A stretch of DNA of 64,000 bases from the NCBI GenBank assembly GCA_947646735.1, contig CANTFK010000666.1, positions 372,001 to 436,000 on the forward strand. The letters are read 5' to 3'. Shown in pieces: positions 1 to 11,966 of the stretch. This DNA is from Peronospora farinosa. Its lineage: Eukaryota; Oomycota; Peronosporomycetes; Peronosporales; Peronosporaceae. The notes under the pieces are model-generated. The model was not told the DNA's origin. It worked only from the letters and a program-made list of their open reading frames with translations, and did not search any database. Every line of letters starts with the position of its first letter. Position 1 is the first letter of the stretch. The position numbers and the translations under genes are program-made.

Positions 1-903
1 ACTGCCGATCTCCGATGTCCACTTTGGCGCATTTTCAAAGCCGTTCCTTCCGCTTTGGTAGTCGCGAATAGTCTGCTGGATCTCAGCCTCCGAATTCATG
101 ACAAAAGGGCCGTGCTGCACTACCGGCTCATTCAGAGGTTGACCACTGATAACAATAAACTCCAGACCATCTTGATCATCCGTCGTCACATGCACACCAT
201 TTCCTTCGTGCTCCAGGACGATAGCATGATGTGCCTCAATGTTGTCACCTGCACACTTTCCAGTACCGGTGAGTGTGTACACGAAGACATTATGACCATC
301 CGGGACCTTGTATTCCAGCTTTGCCCCTTGTTTCATGACGAAATGAATGTACGTCACAGGTACTTCCGTCTCAATTGGCCCTTTCTGTCCAAAGACCTCT
401 CCAGCAAATACAATGGCTTTGACCTTCTTAGTGTCATCCCACACGTGGGGTACTGAATCTCGACTGATCTCCTGGTATCGTGGCTCCATGATTTTCTTTG
501 CCTTTGGTAAATTAATCCACAGCTGTAAACCATGAGCTTTTTCCTCATTTACAGGCATTTCAGCATGTAAAATGCCTTTTCCCGGTGTCATCCACTGCAA
601 ATCTCCCGGTCGGAGCTCCCCCTTGTTGCCTAAAAAGTCCTCATGGTGCATACAACCTTTAGATGTTGGCAACATGTACGTCACAGTCTCGAATCCTCGA
701 TGGGGATGGTCAGGAAAACCTCCGGGTAAGCCAACGCTAAACTCGTCCAACATGAGAAAAGGGTCGAGATGACGAAGATATTGGGAGCCCAAGGAGCGTC
801 GTACAGTGGCTCCAACACCTTCTTGTTGTTCTGGAGCAATGAATTGAAAGGCGATACGTTTGGCATTGAACATGGTAGGAAAAGATCTTGTCTGACATGA
901 CAT
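1..903 (-). CDS. Pirin family protein (3' end cut by window edge)
   Basis: The minus-strand frame is open from the ATG at 903 to base 1 (301 codons, no stop). The translation is pirin-like from end to end: a GFPDHPHRGFETV segment with the HxH metal ligands, a GKGILHAEMPV segment with the second His and Glu ligands, and a C-terminal GFENAPKW block typical of the last residues of the family. Pirins are cupin-fold Fe(II) proteins of about 290-300 residues, nuclear co-regulators in animals and quercetinase-like enzymes in some microbes, so little is missing here. A second in-frame ATG at 873 (MFNAKRIAFQF) may be the true start because family similarity begins there. The family is secure; whether the role is regulatory or enzymatic is not shown. 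Confidence 0.93.
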   Translation of the reverse strand, partial: MSCQTRSFPTMFNAKRIAFQFIAPEQQEGVGATVRRSLGSQYLRHLDPFLMLDEFSVGLPGGFPDHPHRGFETVTYMLPTSKGCMHHEDFLGNKGELRPGDLQWMTPGKGILHAEMPVNEEKAHGLQLWINLPKAKKIMEPRYQEISRDSVPHVWDDTKKVKAIVFAGEVFGQKGPIETEVPVTYIHFVMKQGAKLEYKVPDGHNVFVYTLTGTGKCAGDNIEAHHAIVLEHEGNGVHVTTDDQDGLEFIVISGQPLNEPVVQHGPFVMNSEAEIQQTIRDYQSGRNGFENAPKWTSEIGS

Positions 904-1218
904 AGAGACAATGTCTTTGTTAGTTCTACATACGTCCAGATTATGTTGTTTATTGGGTGATAAAATAAACGAGGAATGTTGTCGAGTGCAATAGGATATG
1001 ACCAAGAAATAGACGACTAGAGATGGTCGACTCATTCTTGTTATAGAAGACCCACCTGTGCGACGTTTGGCAGATTCAAGAATGACTATTTCATTGTACA
1101 TTAAATATTATAAAACAAGAAATTACAGCTCTAGAGTGAAAACTCCTATTGCAACAAAACGTTGCAGCCTTCAGGTTGATAGCCAAATTTCTCATTTCAG
1201 TGTACGTACATGTTCCAA
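904..1218. other. Intergenic, no gene seen
   Basis: This 315-base stretch is AT-rich. It holds the 5' flank of the pirin gene and the 3' flank of the cyclase gene, both on the minus strand. No convincing coding or RNA feature was seen. Confidence 0.5.
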
Positions 1219-4200
1219 TTACCAATCAACAGCAATATCCGTGGCTAGTACGGCGGATTGGCTTTCAATGGCAAAACGGATCATGTATACCCAGTTTTCA
1301 ACTTCTTCTTCACAATCGACGCCAATAATGAAGGAGCGTCGCTGATCTTGGAAAACCTTTCCCTTTTTCATCCATTTTGAAACCTCGACTTGGAAACAAT
1401 TGAGTTTCGCTGCTACCTCTGGATCGCACGCACTCACTTTGGCGCCCTTGAGAGAAAGCGATGTACCGTGCCAAATTCCTGGATGTAGTGGTGCAGATTC
1501 AGTGGTGTTCGCGATTGGGTCGCTTTCTTCGTACTGTAGTAGCAAGCGTGCGTTCTGAAGGACTGCATACCGCGTCTTCCACTGACGAGCATTCTTGAGC
1601 CCCTTGAGTTTCAGGTGCGAGAACATACTGCTGTATTTCTTGACGACCACGCGACTTGCCTTCAGGCGCATGCAGGTTGGCAGTGCATTAGTTGTGCCGT
1701 TGGACGAAAACACCGACGCACAGGAAGCGTTACCTAGACTACCCACTGACGAAAACACATCATCGTATCCACTCTCACGAAGCGCCTGCGTCATTGACGA
1801 CTCAGACGAGGAAATGGACGTCGCAATCGCTGTATCACGAGGGGTTACACCTTGGTGCGATCCATTGAGCTCATTGATAGAGTGCGAATCACAACGAGAC
1901 AATAGATGCCGTCGTTCCCCGTCGCTAAACACTGGAGATCGAGAATTGCGCATGTCTACCGTTGGAGTGAGTGTGCGCCATTCATCCCCTCCAACGGACA
2001 AAGCTGGAATGGTCAATTGCTGTGGACGAAAAAGACTCTCATTTGCCTTTGAGAAGAACTTGTGCCGTAGCTTCTTCTGCTGCTGCTCGCGGAGGTCAGC
2101 AATACGACTGTTAAGTTTGTCCAGCTGACCTCGAAGCATTTGCTCGCGAATGATACCACACATAAAACCGTGGCTGAACTCGAACTTGACTTTCAAGTGG
2201 CTATTTGCTGATGCCGTTTGGCTATTTGTGAGGATTGCTCCACCAATCGGCTTAGAGGATGTGGGTACACCTCCAATGAACGTATCAATTCGGCGTATCA
2301 TAGCCAATTGTTCCAAGTCTTCAAGGTCTTGCGCGAACCGAGAAAGATGAGCCTCGATAGGACAAGCGCCACGGAGGATCTCTTTATCAAAAACAGGTCC
2401 AATGGCACTAGCTGTCTTCATTAGCATGCGCTGTGAAACCGTCAGCTGATCAAGCATTGTGGTCAGCACGCTCTTTACAGTTCGAGGCGGGCGGAGCGCG
2501 ATGCGATTCGTAAGCGTTTCAGCACCAGACACAGGAGGAGATTTTGATGATGATGCGGCCAACAACAAAGCTTGATCAACACCGCTTCCAGGCTGAAAAA
2601 TAGAACGCAATCGGTTTTTTGTACGCGTTCGTTTGTCCCCGGTAACCCCAACGGTAGCTCCAATGCCATGAATTGAGCCACTAGGCCGACGTGATGATAC
2701 TAAGTTGTAACACGTGCGACAGTGACGTACAGGCTCATTTGACTTTCCCGGAAGTTTTGCTTGGCATGCTTTTGGAGTGCATTCTGCGCAAAAGACATAT
2801 CCACAGCATTTGCACCGCTGCCTAGTTTTTCTTGCTCCTTCTTCACGTTGATCCAAATTCATTTCTTTCTCCTTGAGCTTGTCCTTTTTTGGACTCGAGA
2901 AGCTGGCATGACAAGCAAAGCAGAATCGTGCTTTGTATTTGTCACCCCATGGTTCCTGTACTTGCAGTTTACATTTGCGGGCACCCATCTTTTCATCCAC
3001 CCGAATCACTTGTTGCTCCTGCATCTCACCAATGATCTCGTGTAAAAAAAGAGGATTGCCTTGTGACCGTGACACGAGAATTTCCAAAAGGTTGCTGGGG
3101 ATAGAGGGTACTTTCAGGATCTGTCGCGACAGCGCCTCAATTTCATCACTGCTAAAAGTGTCCATGGAAGCACAAGCTGAAAATTTCATTCGTTTGAGCA
3201 AACGCAACTGCCTTCGATACGAAGAGCTCTCGGTATGCTCGCCAAGGACCAAGCTCGGTGGTCGTGTCCCAACCACGATTAAACAATTCGTGAAGTATTT
3301 CGCAATGATTGCGACTAAAACCCACGATTTTTCGTCCATGTACATGGCACTATCAAGGCAAAACACTGTAGCCCGTTCGCGCGACATGGCATACAATGCA
3401 CACAACAGAAGAATGCCGCTGATATCCAGGTCAACGGGTCTCCACTCGGGCTCTCGCTCGTCCTCGTCAATGCCTTGCTTGTCATTGGCAGCATCGCGAG
3501 CTGAACAATCTAGCGAGACTCGAGTCTCATCTTTTTGAGCCAAATCCATCTCTAGCAGGCCAAGAAACCATGACGCAATTTCCTCCTCTTTCACATTTAA
3601 TGTCCGGTCGGGTCTCTCAGCAAACGAGAGCCCAAATGCGCGCATCTCTTCTTCGTTTTGCCGTTGGTTCTCCTCATTTGTTTCTTCTTCGCTCTGATTG
3701 GTGTGTGACTCTTCAAGCTCGTGACAGTTGTTGTCATTATGCTTCATCCCTACTACTTCTTTATTGTCATCGGAAGGGTCAGGATAAGCATCAAAATCCG
3801 TGTCCAAGATTGCATTCAGTAAAGATGCGTATCGTATTAGCGTCGTATTAGGTGCAGCACCTTCGCAAATTTTCTGCCTGACAAATTGTGCCACGCACTT
3901 TTGACGTTCCGTTTCAGCCAGTCTGCTCGGTGCCTGCACAGCAGAATTTAAACTATCGGTGGTGCAAATGTCTGGAGAGAGGGGCGATGCAGGTTCAGCG
4001 TTATGGGTGCCACTGCATGTCCCTGACAGTTCCTGCGCGCCTCTAGTAATAAGCTCCGACCAAATTGCGTACGGTTTCTTCGTCGCAAATGGGGAAGCTG
4101 TGCCAACCAATACTTGGTAGTCTCCTGCTTCGGGACTTGCAAGAGCCGATCGAAGTAGCACTGTCTTGCCCACGCCAATATCACCCTCCAGCACGAACGC

Positions 4201-5990
4201 TCCACCAGGAGCAAACGAGTTCAGGTGTGAGCACTTTTCCATCAGTGCTGTTCGAACCTGTACAAAGCTTTCACCCTCGACAAGTTCTTCTGCCGACAAA
4301 CGCTGACGGTCTGCACGTAATGACAATCTCCGCTGAGCATCACGCACCTGTACACGGTGCATATTTTCCATCAGATTCTGCATTGGCGCGGCACGGCTTA
4401 CAACAGAGAGTGCATTGGCGCGTCCTACCCGTCCAATGATCTTCGCTGCAGGCGATGCGGTATTACCTTTAGTTGGCCGAGAGCACTGCTGGACGGCAGA
4501 TGTTAGATGATGGTCGAGAAGAATTGACATTCGTGGGTACGGTCGATGAATTTTAATGCTTTCGTTCTTGCCCTTGACCATTATCTCTGGCCGTTTCTCG
4601 AAATGCAGCAAGTCGTGCGTGTAAATTTTTGTGGATGCATCCGTGATAACGCCACCTCCTTCCGATTTCGCGCGTTGCATGAGGCGTGCCGAAAGGTTTA
4701 CAACGTCACCCAACACAGTGTATTCTCGCCGGTTTCCTTGGTGGCCAACAACTCCACATAATGTTGTACCCGTCGTAATTCCCACGGAAGCCTTTAGCCC
4801 TATGTTCCCAAGCGCAGCACAGATGGCCAGAGAGGACAAAATGCCACGAATAGGATCATTTTCATGTGTCACAGGTGACAGTCCGAATGCAGCAATAGCA
4901 GTGCTGCCCTTATCGTCCACGAGAAATTTATTGATCGTGCCTTCGTAGTCATAGACGCACTTTTGCACGAGAGCAAATGCATCTTGCAGCCGCTGGAGTT
5001 CTTTTGCTCCAAGCATTTGCGCCAAATCCTGCTCACTGTCAAAAAGATTATAAATTACATATTTGTCAGGCATTTATTTGCAAGGTAAGTACACATCAAT
5101 TGCAATAAAAGAGATGTAAAGTACCTGAAGCCAAGGTTGATAAATAATACAGTCACATCTCTTAGTTCCGAGCCCCAAAACTCATCGTGGGCATCCAGGT
5201 AAGGCCAAACAGCTCGAGATACGTATTGCTTCATACGTTTATGCAGCAATGCATCATGACGTGTAAATGATGGTCGACGCGAGCAAATCTTGACAGGTTT
5301 AATAACACCTATGATCCTGTGAAATGAGTTGACGTAATCATTCTCACCATTAGGGCTTCGAACAGGTGCACCGTGAAAGAACTCACTCACACGCTCCCAG
5401 CATGCACTTGAACAAATAACATCTCCTGCTTCTGCCTGATGTTCTGAATCAAATGCCTGTTCCAAGGCCGGCCCGACAGCTACGTACTCAATACGAGCCG
5501 TAGCTCCGTCACTCTCACCTCCTAAATGTGCAATTGTAGCTTCACCAATACCTAATCCTACCTTTACACTCAATACAACACCAGGAGCTAGCTCTGCTTT
5601 GTGTAAATGGGACTGAATACGTAATGCACATTGCAGTGCACGTCGCAACAAACTATCCATCGTATCTTCCTTGCTCTCCGGCCAGAAAATAAGCATCGCA
5701 TCACCTGCAAACTTAAACACGTCACCACCCGCACTCGACACAAGTCTCAGTAGCTGTTCAAAGTACGAATTCAAGTGTTTCGCAAGATCCTCGGCGCCTA
5801 CAGGTCCTCGTGCAGCCAATGACTCGGTCATGGCTGTAAATCCAGACACGTCAGCAAACATACTCACAACTGTCGTACGATGTGTCGTCGGCATTGACAA
5901 TGGACGTTGCAAGTCCTGTCTCTCCAAATGACGACGCACTACTGCTGGCAAATACGCCGTGAGTCGCATGTCAAGCTCTTTGCGCAACAT
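1219..5990 (-). CDS. Soluble adenylyl cyclase-like protein: two class III cyclase domains, ATPase, FYVE-like finger, PH domain
   Basis: Two exons (5990-5125 and 5035-1219) joined by an 89-bp intron, donor GTACTT and acceptor TTTTTGACAG, phase 2; the product is 1,560 aa. The first cyclase domain (about residues 40-240) has metal-binding Asp47 in FADVSGFTAMTE and Asp97 in FKFAGDAM. The second (about 280-440) carries EYTVLGDVVNLSARL with the catalytic Asn and Arg. A P-loop GDIGVGKT (about 573-580) and a Walker-B-like FCLDSA follow, as in animal ADCY10, which makes cAMP in response to bicarbonate. Unlike ADCY10, a Cys-rich FYVE-like finger (about 991-1071) and a C-terminal PH domain (about 1406-1546) are added, suggesting phosphoinositide-membrane targeting. 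The frame stays open upstream of 5990 without another ATG, so an unseen 5' exon is possible. Product and bicarbonate sensing are inferred. Confidence 0.9.
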
Positions 5991-6884
5991 GCCAGAGCTC
6001 AGTCGCTCACGCACCACGTTTTCTTGCTGACCTGCCACGATCTTGACTATGTGTGGGTATGTGGGTGTGCCTTTCACAATAGAATACAGTCTAAATAATG
6101 CGCCCTGTGTCTTTTATGAGACTTGCGCACTCTGTCTCCAAATAGGAAATGACGTTACTCGACGATCGGTCGGTTGAAGTGACAATCACTCTTGACCCTC
6201 TGGGGGTTGCGGTTTGGTTTTCCATGAAAAAAACGGCAGTATTAGAAGCCCCTCCTGTCTGCTGAAGAATAGGACCTCTGATAATGGAGATGTGTTTCCG
6301 ACTGGACGACCATTACTGCCACCACTTGCTCCGAGTCATATAGCGTCTCGATTTTGACGTGCGTGCAATAGTTTCGAACGACCACTTGCCGACTTAGAAT
6401 TTATTCACTCGATTTGAAGGGATATGTGACGTGTGCACACTTGGCATGTAAGACACCAAAGAGTTCGGAGAAAGATCCACCGACTACCTAAGAAGTTCAG
6501 CGGGACGGAATGTGTCGACTCAAATCACCACCAGTAGAGGGAAACAAGGGCTCCAGCCAGTTCATAATGGAACTACAATCGACAACAGACAACCTGATGG
6601 TTTATGGAGCCCGGGGTTTCGATGAATGCCGAGACATCATTACTGGCACGAAATGCAGCATTGTTCGATATTCATGTGGCTGAGAAGCATGCAGCTTTGT
6701 TGTGGAGACCCGGAATGTTCTACAATAGTCGATTACCCGGATCTCCTCGACACTTTTCATAAAACCAGCCTGATGTTGTATGCCAATTGTTGAACCTAGA
6801 GATATCTGCCTACATCAGGGTACATATTGCAAGTGATACCTACAGTACAGCGGTGTTAAAGAGCACACTTAATGAGATCTGGGG
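5991..6884. other. Intergenic, upstream of the cyclase gene
   Basis: Nearly 0.9 kb with short open frames only. It should contain the cyclase promoter and perhaps a 5' exon, plus the 3' flank of the next minus-strand gene. No known element was recognised. Confidence 0.4.
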
Positions 6885-7883
6885 TTATTCGTGGGCCTGA
6901 CGCCATGCAGCAATTTCATCCTTTGTTTGCTGAGACGTCCCGACGTGCTCATGTGTGTATCCAAACCGGAGACGGCAGCCTTCCATCCCACAGTCAAAGC
7001 CTAACTGTTCCTTCTCATCTTCGTCCGCAGTTTTTCTTCTGCTCGGGTTGTTCCGAGTAGTCCGCTGAGCAATTCGCTCACTGGTCAGCACGCAGCACTT
7101 GGTCAGCCATGGCAAATAGCGTGCTTCCCAGAGCACTTCTACTTCTGTGACCAATATGTTTGGGTCCAGAACAATGGAACTTACGAGCTCACCACGGCTA
7201 AATGCCGCTAAAGAAGACACAACAGGCAGTCGCAGTTGTCGCAGCACATCATCATCATCACGTGATGCCATTACCACGTACAACTTGGTGCCCAGAAATT
7301 TCTGTGCTATAGCAGTCATTTCACTGCGCATGACTTGCATGAACTCTGGCTTCATGCTCGCGTTGCTATCAACCACAAGCGCCACTCGAGGCACATCAGG
7401 TTCATCCCGCAATTCCTGGACAAGATGACATAGATCTGAATCCAGCACCACACTGTACCCATCAGCAGCGTCCTGTGCTGCCTTTTGAAGCTGCTGTTCG
7501 AGCTGTTTACGTCGCACTGCAAGCATCGTGTCCATCCCAAACTCGTCATCGCTGTCATCAAAGTCGTCCGAGTCTGACAGGGACACATGATGTAACTGCA
7601 ACCTTTCCTGTTCCATTACCAATTTCTGTGACTTTATAGTGCTGATCACTGGTGGCGGCTGGAAAAGTTGTTGGCGCATCCGCACAGCTCCAGACGTGGG
7701 GTCGTGCGCCGTCAGCACTGCCTTAAGCTTCATGATCTTTTTATACTCGTACTCATCACGTTCACAGCATGAGGCTAGTGTCGGATCAAATGCAAAGTCC
7801 ATCTCATTATAATCATCATCCTTATCGTTGTCATTGAGAGCGCTATCATGCGCATGGTCATCATGCGCGCAGGAAGTCGCCAT
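6885..7883 (-). CDS. Conserved-looking hypothetical protein with a possible thioredoxin-like fold
   Basis: An open frame of 332 codons from ATG 7883 (MATSCAHDD); the frame is open a little further upstream but the Asp-rich start here looks natural. The N-terminal third is acidic and disordered (DDHAHD, DNDKDDDYNE, SDSDDFDDSDDEF). A Gln/Lys-rich helix follows (RRKQLEQQLQKAAQDAA). The middle reads like an alternating alpha/beta fold (PRVALVVDSNASM, LYVVMASRDDDD, SIVLDPNILVTEVEVLWEARYL), reminiscent of the thioredoxin-like domain of phosducin-like proteins, but no CxxC pair is present. The C-terminus has a Cys pair in CGMEGCRLRFGYTHEH. I do not recognise the family with confidence. Base composition and absence of stops support a real gene. 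Confidence 0.6.
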   Translation of the reverse strand: MATSCAHDDHAHDSALNDNDKDDDYNEMDFAFDPTLASCCERDEYEYKKIMKLKAVLTAHDPTSGAVRMRQQLFQPPPVISTIKSQKLVMEQERLQLHHVSLSDSDDFDDSDDEFGMDTMLAVRRKQLEQQLQKAAQDAADGYSVVLDSDLCHLVQELRDEPDVPRVALVVDSNASMKPEFMQVMRSEMTAIAQKFLGTKLYVVMASRDDDDVLRQLRLPVVSSLAAFSRGELVSSIVLDPNILVTEVEVLWEARYLPWLTKCCVLTSERIAQRTTRNNPSRRKTADEDEKEQLGFDCGMEGCRLRFGYTHEHVGTSQQTKDEIAAWRQAHE

Positions 7884-8305
7884 TACAGAGCGTATACGTC
7901 CTAGTGGATAGATATCAATCAGTGTATACCTAATTGAATAATAACCACTTCTTTGCAATTTTTAGAAATGTTAAAATAGCTGCAGTATTTCTAATTTTAC
8001 AGCTGCCTCTTTCATTGGTGCGAAAATACAATTCCAGTCATCTGATTGGGTATAAATACTGCACTCGCCCTGCCCAGTCATCCACTATTCGTCCACGACA
8101 ATTTACTGACCTCACACTTCGAAGGTCAAAGGATTGACGAGATCAGTGCAGCGTCTCTCTCTCTCTCTTCTTGCAACTTCTAGGGCGTCTCGAATTTACT
8201 CTACACTTGCCTCATCACCACGTCCTTCTTTTGCTGTATTTACCCACTTAAGTTACACTCTCTATCACGTTCTAACAGTCAAGTTATTCTCCTTTATCGC
8301 TCGTC
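7884..8305. promoter_or_regulatory. Shared divergent promoter region
   Basis: This 422-base gap lies between a minus-strand gene starting at 7883 and the plus-strand mitochondrial RNA polymerase starting at 8306, so both promoters should be here. A TATA-like TATAAA occurs at 8051-8056, just after an inverted CCAAT (ATTGG) at 8044-8048. Another ATTGG lies near 8015. The pyrimidine-rich run near 8157-8170 is likely 5' leader of the plus-strand gene. Confidence 0.45.
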
Positions 8306-11300
8306 ATGCAAGCGTCGTCGTTGACAACAACTCGTACCTTACGCCGTGCGTCCAGCCACTTAACAAGTCGTACGTCTATGCAGTGTGGCGCTTTGAGTCT
8401 TCTGACACATCGTCTCAAGAGCTCACTAGCTTCTGAAGTTGCAAGGACCGAGACAGCTACGGACCCTGAAATTTCCGACGCATTTGACGCTACGGCGCCT
8501 CGTCGTCTCGCTGAAGCCGATTGGGCCGTGCGTGCACAAGAAATGATTCCTCGGTCTACTGTAGAAAAGCCGTATCAATTGGCACCATTAACTTTAGGCC
8601 TTGAAGGGATTTTTAACAAGACAGAGGAGCAATTGACTAATCCAGTTGAATCGGCTCAGAATTCCCGTTCCCACATGTCAGACGAGGATGTGGACAAGTG
8701 GCTGGAGGGTTTCGAAGTACCTAAGGAACAATTGGCCAAATGCTCGACACCTAAGGAAGTCCAGGAGATGCGTCGACGATATGCACGGCAACTCCGTCTG
8801 GAGTGCTCTGTGTATGAGATGGCAATGGATAAGTACTCGTCTTCCCATGAGAAGGTTCGGCAGCTTGGTCGATCTACGGAGACCAATGCAGCTAAAAATC
8901 TGATAAGAAAGTGGATGCCTGAAACAAAGAGGTACATTGAGGCAGAGCAAAAGAAAATTAAAGCAGGGAAACACAGCACAGACAGTAACATTTACGGCCC
9001 AGCTTTGATCCTTTTGAAGCCGGACGTGCTTGCTGCTACGGGGATGAATATCATGCTGAATTCGTGTTTGATGGAATCGAAAGGACCTAAGTTTATTAAA
9101 CTGGCACTTGGTATGGGCAAAGCTGTTCAGGAAGAGATTATTTCGAGAAAAGAGGAAGCAGCAAAGCGAAATGATGGAAGAATTCACAAGTATATTTTGA
9201 AATTGACTGAAGAAATCAAACTGGAAAGTCTTAAAGTACGCATGATGGAATATATTGATACTGTCGGTGGTTGGGACAAACGTCTACAGCTCAAGGTCGG
9301 TGCTGCGGTTGTCGACTGTATTCAGCGGACATGTTATGTGCCTAACAATTCGGGCGAGGTATCGACACCCGAGCTATGCGCGGCTAAAGGGCTACCTGCT
9401 CCTGAACCAGCCTTTATTCACAACTATGTCTTCGAGCGGAATCGCCGCGCGGGCGTGATGCAGATCCACCAGAAAATGGCTGACACTGTGTTGGCGACGA
9501 ATCCGGATGCCAATGTCTTGCCGTGGACTGCGCGCTACCTGCCGATGCTTGTACCTCCTCGTCCGTGGACTGGCATCGTGAACGGCGGATATCTGAAACT
9601 GCGCACGAAAATTATGCGGCAACGTGACTCGGCCTGGCAAATGGATTGCGTTCAGCGTGGCGACATTGATGGTATTCTGAAGGCGTTGAGTCTTATGGCA
9701 GAGGTGCCGTGGATTATCAACAAGGAAGTGTTGGACGTTATTCTTCAGATTTGGGAGGACGGCGGTGACTTTGGCGATCTGCCCACACGGAAAGATGTCC
9801 CACTTCCCGACCCAAACAGCCCAGAGTTTGCTGACGATCCAGAGCTGTATAACAAGAATGTCCGCAAGGTAAGCTCTCCTGAATATTTTTTGCATGTATT
9901 GACGCAATAGAATCAAGCCCACATGACGATTTCTTACATCATGTGGGTTCAAACTGATTGCAAAAGCAAGCGGTTGCTGCTTGGAGGCTCAACGGGTTTA
10001 ACCACGCTGTAGCCATCCGAGAGGCTCCAAACAATGGAGCTTTGTAACCCACATACTTGACAGATCTGCTATCGTGTACGAGATGCTTACTTTGACTTTG
10101 TAATGGTTGTGCAGATTGAGCAACTGAATCGGGAGTTCCATTCGCTGCGCTGTGACACTTTGTACAAGCTTCAGGCTGCGGAAGAGTTTAAAGATGAATC
10201 CGAGCTCTATTACCCGTACAATATGGACTTCCGTGGCCGCGTGTACCCGATTCCACCGAACCTGAACCACCTGGGCTCCGATCTTTCTCGCAGTTTGCTT
10301 ATTTTCCGCGATCGTAAGCCTCTGGGTGAGAATGGGCTGCGCTGGTTGAAGATCCACCTTGCCAATGTCTTTGGTGTGAATAAGTGCTCATTTGATGAGC
10401 GTGTGGAATTTGCGGATGCCCACATGGACAGGGCTGTGGCATCGGCACGTGAACCGCTTGGCGAGGGCGATTGCGCGTGGTGGAAGGGCGCTGACTATCC
10501 ATTTCTGGCATTGGGCGTGTGCTTTGAGCTCAAGCGCGCAATCGAGTCTCCCGACCCGACGAAGTACATGTCTAACATTCCAATCCACCAGGACGGTTCA
10601 TGCAATGGGCTTCAACACTATGCCGCTCTTGGACGTGATGAACGCGGTGGCGCTCAGGTGAATCTTGTACCAGCGCCTCGACCTAGCGACGTGTATATAG
10701 GCGTGGCAACGCAGGTATTGACGAAGGTGGAACACGATGCTGCCCTGGATGTGCCCAGCGTTGAGGAAGTAAATGCGATGCTTGAAACTGCATCAGGTAC
10801 GCATAAAACGGAGCTCTTGAAGTTACTTCGTCAGGCGCACAGGAAGAAGTGCGCTCAATTTCTTGACGGCATTATCACGCGAAAGGTGGTAAAGCAGACA
10901 GTAATGACAAGTGTGTACGGTGTGACATACATTGGTGCGCGCAAGCAGATTTCCGCTCGTTTGCACGAGACGTTTCTAACGAAGGGACACATCATGGACG
11001 AAGTTTTGGAGATCAACATTTATCATGCCGCGTGTTATTGTGCTGAATTGACGATGGGCTCCGTGGGTGACTTGTTTACCTCAGCACGAGGCATCATGGG
11101 GTGGTTGGCCAAGTGTGCCGCACTAGCAGGAGAAAGCGGCCAACCCATGTCTTGGATTACACCCCTGGGTCTACCGGTGGTGCAGCCGTACCGCAGCAAG
11201 TCCACAAAGCAGGTGCGGACGAAGGTGCAGCATGTCCTGATGGTAGAAAATGAAGGGCGACAGGTGAGCATTGGCCGCCAAAAATCAGCCTTCCCGCCCA

Positions 11301-11596
11301 ACTTTGTTCACTCGCTTGACTCGACACACATGATGCTGACTGCACGTCGCTGTCTTGAGGGAGACAAGATTGTGTTTGCAGCCGTGCACGATAGTTACTG
11401 GACGCACGCGTGTTCCGTGGACATTATGAACCGTCGACTGCGCGAGGAATTTGTGAATTTGTATGAGCAACCTATATTAGAGGATTTGCTGACGGAACTG
11501 CGGCTGCGGTTTCCAGACATGAAATTTGAGGATGTGCCTCGACTCGGTGACTTGGATCTCCGCAGCGTGTTAGACAGTCCCTACTTCTTTAACTAG
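8306..11596 (+). CDS. Mitochondrial DNA-directed RNA polymerase (T7-like, single subunit)
   Basis: Two exons (8306-9868 and 10115-11596) joined in phase 0 across a 246-bp intron (AAG|GTAAGC ... TTGTGCAG|ATTG); 1,014 aa. The N-terminus (MQASSLTTTRTLRRASSH) is rich in Arg/Ser/Thr without acids, fitting a mitochondrial targeting peptide. The C-terminal half holds the T7-family palm and fingers: YNMDFRGRVYP, the motif A Asp (about D681) in HQDGSCNGLQHY, motif B in KQTVMTSVYGVTYIGA, and the motif C Asp (about D947) in AVHDSYWTH. It transcribes the mitochondrial genome. The intron is longer than others in the window and holds a 9-bp stem hairpin (9918-9947), so a skipped micro-exon cannot be excluded, although the joined protein reads well. 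Confidence 0.96.
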
Positions 11597-11819
11597 GGGC
11601 ACGGTGGGATTGGGCTCATTCGGCTTGTAGCTATTTTATCACCCGTCGTTTGAATGATCGTTGGGTCTGTCTAGAGTGTATCAAAATTCAATCGAGAGTC
11701 GAGCTTGAACCAGTAATTTGTCTAGACATCGTCTACAAACAACGTGGTGGAGTCCCTGACGACACCCGAACTACAACATCAACTGTCGTGTGCACCAACG
11801 TTTGTTACCATGAAACGTT

Positions 11820-11966
11820 TCATGATCGAAACAGGACCATTTTGCTTGCAGTTCCTGTCGTGGAAGGGCGAAGACGAAGAGTTGTTTTCGATTCTGCAGC
11901 AATAAAGTCGATACTGTTCGCCACAAAGACGGCCACGAATAGAATAGAAGAGATTCGAGCTCGCAT
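11820..11966 (-). pseudogene. Truncated copy of an RXLR-like effector gene
   Basis: From ATG 11966 the frame runs 48 codons to TGA at 11822-11820. The first 33 residues are almost identical to the effector at 22582 (signal peptide MRARISSILFVAVFVA, one S-to-N change), including the RLR part of the degenerate RXLR site, here LRLR. About 12 codons present in the longer copy are missing in frame, and shortly after TTGTAS the sequence diverges and stops before any EER motif. It lies in the inverted duplication arm. A 48-residue secreted peptide could still be made, but the simplest reading is a broken duplicate. Confidence 0.8.

Noticed and set aside
5036..5124. Two separate cyclase genes
   Set aside because: An 89-bp intron with good donor and acceptor joins the two frames in phase within the second cyclase domain.
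8160..8170. TC-dinucleotide run as a microsatellite of interest
   Set aside because: Too short and typical of pyrimidine-rich leaders near start sites.
9869..10114. Possible micro-exon in the 246-bp intron of the mitochondrial RNA polymerase
   Set aside because: Joining 9868 directly to 10115 keeps phase and family-like sequence, so no extra exon is required.
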